DNA from: Coriobacteriaceae bacterium
Lineage (GTDB): Bacteria > Actinomycetota > Coriobacteriia > Coriobacteriales > Coriobacteriaceae
Assembly (NCBI GenBank): GCA_015062655.1
Contig: SUUG01000010.1
Coordinates: forward strand, 1 to 39,913
Length of the DNA: 39,913 nucleotides
Direction: 5' to 3'
The notes beneath the pieces were generated by a model. The model worked only from the letters and a program-made list of their open reading frames with translations. It was not told the DNA's origin and searched no databases. Each line of letters opens with the position of its first letter. The stretch's first letter is position 1. This document shows, piece after piece, positions 34,999-39,913 of the stretch. Position numbers and translations under genes: made by a program.

Positions 34999-36182
34999 GA
35001 TCTCCTCTCCAGCATGGCGGCGAGCTCCGCATCGGCCCACAGCCCATTCATGATACTCGGCCAGAAGCTCTGAAACTGCAGGTATCTATGGCAGTTCTCG
35101 CGGGCGTAGCGCTCGGCGGCCGCGCGGCCGCGGCGCCAGACGGCCCAGTAGGCCCGGTGCTCGCGCGTGAGGAGGGCGCGCACGAGGGCGGTCTTGCGAA
35201 CGCGGTCGTCGAGCTGGGGGGTCAGCCACGGGCCGGGATAGGGCATGAGCGAGGCGGGGGTGACCTGGTTGTACTCCTTCAGGCGCGCCGCGTAGGCGAG
35301 CTTCGCGCGCTCGTAGTACCAGCGGTGGACGTCCTGGGAGAAGCGGCCGGCCGTCTCCGTGGGGCGCGGTGGCAGGTGCCACACGGCCCACTGGTTGTCG
35401 AACCACATCTCGTAGCCGAGCAGGCGCAGGTTGAAGAGGTAGTCGAGGTCCTCGCCACGGGTGATGAAGGGATCGAAGGCCACGCGCATGTAGGCGCGGG
35501 CGGACAACGCCAGGCAGCCGCCGCAGACGTGGTTCGAGCGCGAGATGCGCGTGCCGGCGAGCGCCCGCTTCATCCAGCGGTTAAACTCGATGCGCTTCGT
35601 CCACCAGCGCATGGTGATACCGGCGCGTTCGGTGTTCGCGAGTGGGGACCCGTCGCGGTCGTAGAAGTAACCCGACTTCGCGATGATCGGCAGGCGCTGG
35701 CGCGTCTCCTGGTTGAGCCCGAAAAGCGCCTTCTCCATGAAATCGGGGCCGAGGACGACCTCGTCGTCATCAAGGAAGACCACCGCGTCGTGACCGAGGA
35801 TGCAGGCCACGGCGAGGCCCATGTTGCGGATCGCGCCGTAACCGCGCAGCGAGACACCCTCGCCGGGAGCGTGCGGGACGAGCTGGCCCACCCGGTCGAT
35901 GATCCTGCCGGCCTCGGCGTGCGTGACGACGGTGACCTTGAGGGAGGGGTGCGCGCCGACGATGCGGTCCACGCGCAGGGAGACGTCCGCGGTGGCGGAG
36001 AGCGGGCAGACCACGAGCACGATGATGCGCGGCACGCCGCGGACCTGCTCGAGCGAGGAGAGGCAGCGGTCGAGCTCGGCGGTGGGGGCGTTCAGGCTCG
36101 TGGTGTGATCGTAAGCGGCGGGCGCGTGCGCCCCTCGCGTGTCACCCGCCCAATAGGACGGGATCACCAGAGCGGGTCTCAT
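34995..36182 (-). CDS. Glycosyltransferase, family 2-like
   Basis: 395 residues, GT-A fold. The metal-binding motif is Asp138-140 in VVFLDDDEVV, preceded by GAIRNMGLAVA, and followed by CGGCLALSARAY and FITRGEDLDYLFNLRLLGY, the usual acceptor-side ED motif. No membrane helix, so cytoplasmic. It is the first gene of the operon glycosyltransferase, sensor kinase, LytTR, phosphodiesterase. The donor and acceptor cannot be read from the sequence. Confidence 0.88.
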   Translation of the reverse strand: MRPALVIPSYWAGDTRGAHAPAAYDHTTSLNAPTAELDRCLSSLEQVRGVPRIIVLVVCPLSATADVSLRVDRIVGAHPSLKVTVVTHAEAGRIIDRVGQLVPHAPGEGVSLRGYGAIRNMGLAVACILGHDAVVFLDDDEVVLGPDFMEKALFGLNQETRQRLPIIAKSGYFYDRDGSPLANTERAGITMRWWTKRIEFNRWMKRALAGTRISRSNHVCGGCLALSARAYMRVAFDPFITRGEDLDYLFNLRLLGYEMWFDNQWAVWHLPPRPTETAGRFSQDVHRWYYERAKLAYAARLKEYNQVTPASLMPYPGPWLTPQLDDRVRKTALVRALLTREHRAYWAVWRRGRAAAERYARENCHRYLQFQSFWPSIMNGLWADAELAAMLERRS

Positions 36183-36236
36183 CCCCTGCCCCCTTCCCCG
36201 GCGCCCGGCGCGGGCGCCGCCTCAAACGGAGGGTCC

Positions 36237-36836
36237 TTAGCGCGAGTGGGCCCGGCGCTCGCTGCCAGACTGCCCTTGGGCGCCACCGTCCTCGGCAAAC
36301 GAGGTCCGCGCGAGGGCGCGGTACAGCGGCAGCCCCAGCACATACATGATAACCGCTTCACCGATGCCGGTGCTCACCAAGCCGAACAAGTACATGTATC
36401 CCCACGCGCCGTCGAGGCTGATGCTCGTGAAGGGAATCGTGTAGAAGCCGATGCCCTCGAGCAGGATGGGGAGGTAGGCGGGGACGATGAGCGCGTTCGC
36501 GATCACGGGGCCGGCGAGGGCCACGAGCGGGCGGGAGCGCATCTTCCAGGTGAAGAGGGAGCCGAGGCAGGTCGCGAGCGAGCCGAAGACGACGTCGAGC
36601 AGGCCGAGGGCGGCGGTGCCCGAGAGCACGATGTTCGCGACGTTGGCGATCACGCACCCGAGCGTGAGGCCGGGGATGGCGGCCGGGGTGATGAGCGCAA
36701 GGGCGCAAAGGGCCTCGGAGACCCTGAACTGAACGGGGCCCCAGGCGAGGCTCCCCAAGAAGAGCATGGCGACCAGGGTGAAGGCCGCATACAGGGCGGC
36801 GATGACCCCGACGCGGGCGACGTAATTCGAACTCAT
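36237..36836 (-). CDS. queT: QueT-type ECF transporter substrate-binding subunit
   Basis: 199 residues with about six hydrophobic segments. The sequence LAWGPVQFRVSEALCALALI (about 30-49) is the hallmark of the QueT family, predicted to take up queuosine precursors with the shared ECF energising module. The last 25 residues are hydrophilic. The start at 36836 has AGAAGGTGG upstream. No queuosine genes lie nearby, and the 106-base leader (36837-36942) has no clear preQ1 motif. Confidence 0.88.
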   Translation of the reverse strand: MSSNYVARVGVIAALYAAFTLVAMLFLGSLAWGPVQFRVSEALCALALITPAAIPGLTLGCVIANVANIVLSGTAALGLLDVVFGSLATCLGSLFTWKMRSRPLVALAGPVIANALIVPAYLPILLEGIGFYTIPFTSISLDGAWGYMYLFGLVSTGIGEAVIMYVLGLPLYRALARTSFAEDGGAQGQSGSERRAHSR

Positions 36837-36942
36837 GTGATTCCACCTTCTCCGACGAGGGCTTTACTGAATGCCAGCGAGCCCCGCCCGAGCGCCGGCC
36901 GACGCGGCTGGGCACGGCGGCACGGTGGTCGAGGCGCGCCCC

Positions 36943-38196
36943 TTACGCGGTGGCGCCCTCGATGCGGGAGAGCTTTACTAGCATGACGAGGCCCACGATG
37001 AGCAGGATCCCGATGGAAAGCACTCCTAAAGAAGGATTCCGGGTGAGCGACGTCACGAGAGATACTAGCAGAGTTCCCATGACCGAGGCGTAGCGGCCGA
37101 AGATGTCGAAGAAGCCATAGTACTCGTTCGCGCGTTCCTTGGGGATGAGGCGGCCGAAGTAGCTGCGGGAAAGCGCCTGGATGCCGCCTTGGAAGAGCCC
37201 CACCATGATGGCGAGGATCCAAAACTCCGTGGCTGTCTTGAGGAAGAAGGCGGCGAAGAGGACGATCGCGACATAGGCCACGACGGCGACGATGATCATG
37301 CGGAGCGTGCCCACGCGGCCGGCGAGCCGGCCGTAGATGATGGCCGAGGGGAAGGCCACGAACTGCGTGGTGAGGAGCGCGAGGATGAGCTGGGTCGAGT
37401 CGATGCCGAGGGCGGACCCGTAGCTCGTGGCCATCGAGATGACCGTGTGCACGCCGTCGATGTAGAAGAAGAACGCGACCATGAAGATGCAGATGACGCG
37501 GTTCTGGGCGATCGCGCGCATCGTGGAGCCGAGGCCGGTGAAGGACCGGACGACGATGGAGGCCAGGGTGTCGTCGGGGCGGCGCTCTTTGGCGAAGCGC
37601 TGGCGGTAGGTGCGGATCAGCGGCAGCGTGAAGGCGAGCCACCACAGGCCGGTGATCACGAAGGAGAGCCGGGTGCAGAACATGGTGTCGAGGCCAAGGA
37701 GGGAGGGGCCGCCGAAGATCACCGCGAGGCAGACGATGAACGGGATGGTGGAGCCCACGTAGCCCCAGGCGAAGCCGGAGCTCGAGACGGCGTCCATGCG
37801 GTCGTCCTCGGTGACGTCGCAGAGCATGGCGTCGTAGAAGGTCATCGAGGAGTTGAGGCCGATGGTGCACAGCACGTAGACGATCAGGAAGGCGAAGGCG
37901 CTCATGGGGATGGCCTGCGCGAAGCACAGCACGAGGCCCGTGAGGAAGAAGCCGGTGAAGAACTTGATCTTGTTGCCCGCGAAGTCGGCGAGCGAGCCGA
38001 GCACGGGCATGAGCAGGGCGACCACGAGCGAGGCCGCCGTCTGGGCGTTGGCCCATGCGGAGACGAGCTCGTGGGCGGAGGCGCCGGTATTGATGGCGTT
38101 GAAGTAGATAGGGACGACCGAGGTGCTGAGGAGGACGAGCGCCGAGTTCCCGACGTCGTACATGACCCAGTTGCGCTCGAGCTTGGTGTACTTCAT
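36943..38196 (-). CDS. MFS transporter, UMF1/Atg22-like
   Basis: 417 residues with about twelve membrane helices. The opening ERNWVMYDVGNSALVLLSTSVVPIYF is typical of the UMF1 (Atg22-like) branch of MFS permeases, and GRLAGRVGTLRM is the MFS loop motif. Substrate unknown. The start at 38196 has AAGGGG; a longer frame upstream is low-complexity and has no family match. It lies before queT in the same direction. Confidence 0.9.
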   Translation of the reverse strand: MKYTKLERNWVMYDVGNSALVLLSTSVVPIYFNAINTGASAHELVSAWANAQTAASLVVALLMPVLGSLADFAGNKIKFFTGFFLTGLVLCFAQAIPMSAFAFLIVYVLCTIGLNSSMTFYDAMLCDVTEDDRMDAVSSSGFAWGYVGSTIPFIVCLAVIFGGPSLLGLDTMFCTRLSFVITGLWWLAFTLPLIRTYRQRFAKERRPDDTLASIVVRSFTGLGSTMRAIAQNRVICIFMVAFFFYIDGVHTVISMATSYGSALGIDSTQLILALLTTQFVAFPSAIIYGRLAGRVGTLRMIIVAVVAYVAIVLFAAFFLKTATEFWILAIMVGLFQGGIQALSRSYFGRLIPKERANEYYGFFDIFGRYASVMGTLLVSLVTSLTRNPSLGVLSIGILLIVGLVMLVKLSRIEGATA

Positions 38197-38519
38197 GCGT
38201 CCCCTTCGATCGTGGCGTTCTTTCCATGGTACGTCAGACGAGGGCGGGACAGATGTAAGCGTTCTCTCAAATTTCTGGGTGGGAGCGGTGCGGTGCCGGC
38301 TCGGGGCGGTGCCAGGCGGGCGCCCACGAGGTCCGCGCGGTCGGTGCCGATCGGGGCGGAGCCGGTGCCGGGTTCGGCAGCCGCGCGACCCGTGTGGCCC
38401 GCATGGCCGCCGAACCGCCGAGCCGCCCGATCCCGAAACGGCCCCAGCATCTCGACGCAGCGCAAGGCCGGGCGCCAGACGGGCATAATGGGTGAAGACC
38501 TTCATCAGAAAGGACCGCC
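38197..38519. other. Divergent intergenic region
   Basis: GC-rich, with short GGTGCCG-type repeats. It must carry the promoters of the MFS gene (minus) and the phospholipase gene (plus). CATAAT at about 38487 is a possible plus-strand -10 with no good -35. No gene is seen. Confidence 0.35.
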
Positions 38520-39464
38520 ATGCCTGCGCTCATGACCCATCGCCTCTTCGGCGAGGAAAGCCTCAAGCGGCTCCCCGCCAACCTTATCAGCACCGAAGAC
38601 GACCGCACCGCTTTCCTCATCGCCAACCAGGGCCCCGACCCCTTCTTCTTCCGCGCGCGCTCGCCCCACCTCAAGGACAGCATGCGCCTCGGCCACGAGA
38701 TGCACAGCTCCCTGATCTCCCGCCAGTTCTCAGCCCTGCACGACGGCACCGGACGCCTCTTCGAGCGCGACGCCTCGACCGGCCGGGCCTTCGCGCTCGG
38801 CCTGCTCTCCCACTACGTGCTCGATCGCAACGCGCACCCCTTCGTGTACGCGCAGCAATGGGGCATCCAGGAGACCGATCCCGCGCTTTCCGGTTCAGGG
38901 AGCAAGGTGCACGCGGTCATCGAGGGTGATCTCGACATCTTGATGCTTCAGCTCAAGCGAAACGGGGCCACCACAGCGAGCTATCCACCCGAGGCAGAGC
39001 TCGTGACCACCGACCGCGTGAACAAGATCGCCGGCACGCTGATGAGCCACGTGGCGGCGAGCGTCTACGGCATCGCGCTCAGCGCCGCGGAGTACGGCGG
39101 GGCCGTCGCGGACATGAAGCTCGTGTACCGCCTGATCGAGCCCGCGGGATCCCGAGTGGGGAACGGGCTCGCCGCCCTCGAGGGCCTGGTCAGCGACTAC
39201 TCGCTGCTCGGCGCGCTCGCACATCGCGTGACCACCGAGCCCCCGCGCCGCGCGGGCAACCTCGACCACCTCACCTGGGAGAACCCGTTCACCGGCGCCC
39301 CTTCGAGCGAGAGCTTCCCCGAGGTGTTCGACCGCGCGCTCGACGACTACGAGCAAGCGGCGAAGCGCTTCATCGAAGGTGGCGACATGGCCGCCATGAC
39401 GCGCCGCCTCAACTACTCCGGACGGCCGCTCGACGCCACGGAGATCTGCACCGAGAACGACTGA
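38520..39464 (+). CDS. Zinc-dependent phospholipase C-family protein
   Basis: 314 residues. His/Asp residues in MTHRLFG, NQGPDPFFF, GHEMHSSL, LLSHYVLDRNAHPF and KVHAVIEGDLD fit the zinc ligands of the bacterial phospholipase C/S1-P1 nuclease fold. There is no signal peptide, unlike secreted phospholipases C, so it is probably cytoplasmic and its substrate is unknown; such proteins are widespread in anaerobic gut bacteria. AAAGGA lies 7 bases before the start at 38520. It is followed by a strong terminator. Confidence 0.85.
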   Translation: MPALMTHRLFGEESLKRLPANLISTEDDRTAFLIANQGPDPFFFRARSPHLKDSMRLGHEMHSSLISRQFSALHDGTGRLFERDASTGRAFALGLLSHYVLDRNAHPFVYAQQWGIQETDPALSGSGSKVHAVIEGDLDILMLQLKRNGATTASYPPEAELVTTDRVNKIAGTLMSHVAASVYGIALSAAEYGGAVADMKLVYRLIEPAGSRVGNGLAALEGLVSDYSLLGALAHRVTTEPPRRAGNLDHLTWENPFTGAPSSESFPEVFDRALDDYEQAAKRFIEGGDMAAMTRRLNYSGRPLDATEICTEND

Positions 39465-39489
39465 CGCACGGTTTCTCAACCTCGATTGG

Positions 39490-39530
39490 GCGTCCCGGAG
39501 CCTTGTTTATGGCTCCGGGGCGCTCTTTTT
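39490..39530 (+). terminator. Intrinsic terminator after the phospholipase gene
   Basis: CCCGGAGCC, an 8-base loop, GGCTCCGGG with further outer GCG/CGC pairs, then TCTTTTT. It lies 26 bases after the stop. Confidence 0.93.
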
Positions 39531-39549
39531 CGATAACGATTCGGGCTCT

Positions 39550-39732
39550 TGGACAAAAATGACGCTAGTCGGTACTTCTCAGCCGCCGCACGACGGATCC
39601 CAGCGCGAGACTCCCCTCCGCTAGACAACGATACTAAGAATTTGCCCCTTATCATCGCGCCATATTGGACTCAGAAGGGTCCCGGCCGCCTCAGATGCGA
39701 TCAGGATCACCGACTAGCGTCATTTTTGTCCA
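39550..39732. mobile_element. MITE-like element, 183 bp with 24-bp perfect terminal inverted repeats
   Basis: The left end (39550-39573) begins TGGACAAAAATGACGCTAGT, followed by CGGT. The right end (39709-39732) is its exact inverse. The 135 bases inside are not self-complementary, are mixed in composition and have no gene. No clear target duplication is seen at the flanks. The size, perfect ends and lack of coding capacity fit a non-autonomous element moved by a transposase in trans. Confidence 0.75.
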
Positions 39733-39753
39733 CGGCTCCGGGTTCTCATGGCG

Positions 39754-39821
39754 AAGCGCCCTGCCACCGGAAGGCACAGGGCGCTTGAGGGGGCGGCCCG
39801 ATGCGCCGGATATCGGGCCGC
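39754..39821 (-). terminator. Double stem-loop after the partial gene
   Basis: Two stems follow the stop of the truncated minus-strand gene: GCGGCCCGAT/ATCGGGCCGC (39793-39802 and 39812-39821, 10 perfect pairs), then AAGCGCCCTG/CAGGGCGCTT (39754-39786). There is no T-run, so termination is likely but not certain. Confidence 0.55.
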
Positions 39822-39839
39822 GGGACACGTCGCGGATGC

Positions 39840-39913
39840 CTACCCGGTGACGCGGGTGCCGGAGAGGCCGGCCATGGTCTCGGCGGCCTTGTCGAGCGAG
39901 CCGATGATGCAGA
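39840..39913 (-). CDS. C-terminal end of an unidentified protein (runs off window end)
   Basis: Twenty-three residues ending ETMAGLSGTRVTG before TAG (39840-39842). Too short for a family call. The codon use (GCC, CTC, GGC) is that of the local genes and the stem-loops after it fit a gene end. Confidence 0.5.
   Translation of the reverse strand, partial: CIIGSLDKAAETMAGLSGTRVTG

Noticed and set aside
36837..36942. preQ1 riboswitch upstream of the QueT-type gene
   Set aside because: A small GGGCT/AGCCC stem exists, but the A-rich tail and conserved pseudoknot bases of preQ1 classes are not seen.

Overview
The window is high-GC DNA, by eye mostly well above 60% G+C, carrying PTS sugar operons, a Tat-exported membrane [NiFe] uptake hydrogenase, rubrerythrin, an IscR-like Rrf2 regulator and a LytS/LytTR two-component pair. 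This fits a strictly anaerobic gut actinobacterium of the class Coriobacteriia, with Collinsella-like organisms as the best guess. That assignment is inference from gene content and base composition; no rRNA gene is present.

Region 1 (1-2103): the right end of an IS481-family element has inserted into an ABC-2 type permease gene. Upstream of the permease are its ATPase gene and a promoter-driven 47-codon gene for a six-cysteine peptide. The whole looks like a broken small peptide (bacteriocin/RiPP-like) export or immunity cassette.

Region 2 (2181-8697): two ~168-bp direct repeats with strong internal palindromes bracket a galactitol-type PTS island, all on the minus strand: gntR, class II aldolase, IIB, IIC, FGGY kinase, IIA. 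The IIC gene has an in-frame TAG before its last predicted membrane helix.

Region 3 (8735-24260): housekeeping genes and small unknowns. They are mfd, an FHA-domain protein, membrane proteins, an alpha-glucoside PTS (GH4 6-phospho-alpha-glucosidase plus IICB) with a divergent GntR regulator and three dyad operators, nth and rmuC, a hydrogenase maturation protease, and a fragment of a wall-anchored surface protein.

Region 4 (24261-31760): a YccF protein, the hydrogenase (small, large, cytochrome b), rubrerythrin, a divergent MutY-like glycosylase, an Rrf2 regulator and tRNA-Asp.

Region 5 (31707-39913): a repeat-rich gap with a 62-bp tandem array; an overlapping operon of glycosyltransferase, LytS-like kinase, LytTR regulator and YfcE-like phosphodiesterase; a QueT-type transporter; an MFS/UMF1 transporter; a zinc-dependent phospholipase C-like protein; a 183-bp MITE-like element; and the 3' end of one further gene.

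Several families of dispersed hairpin repeats occupy the intergenic spaces. In two of them the copies differ by paired changes that keep the stems intact.
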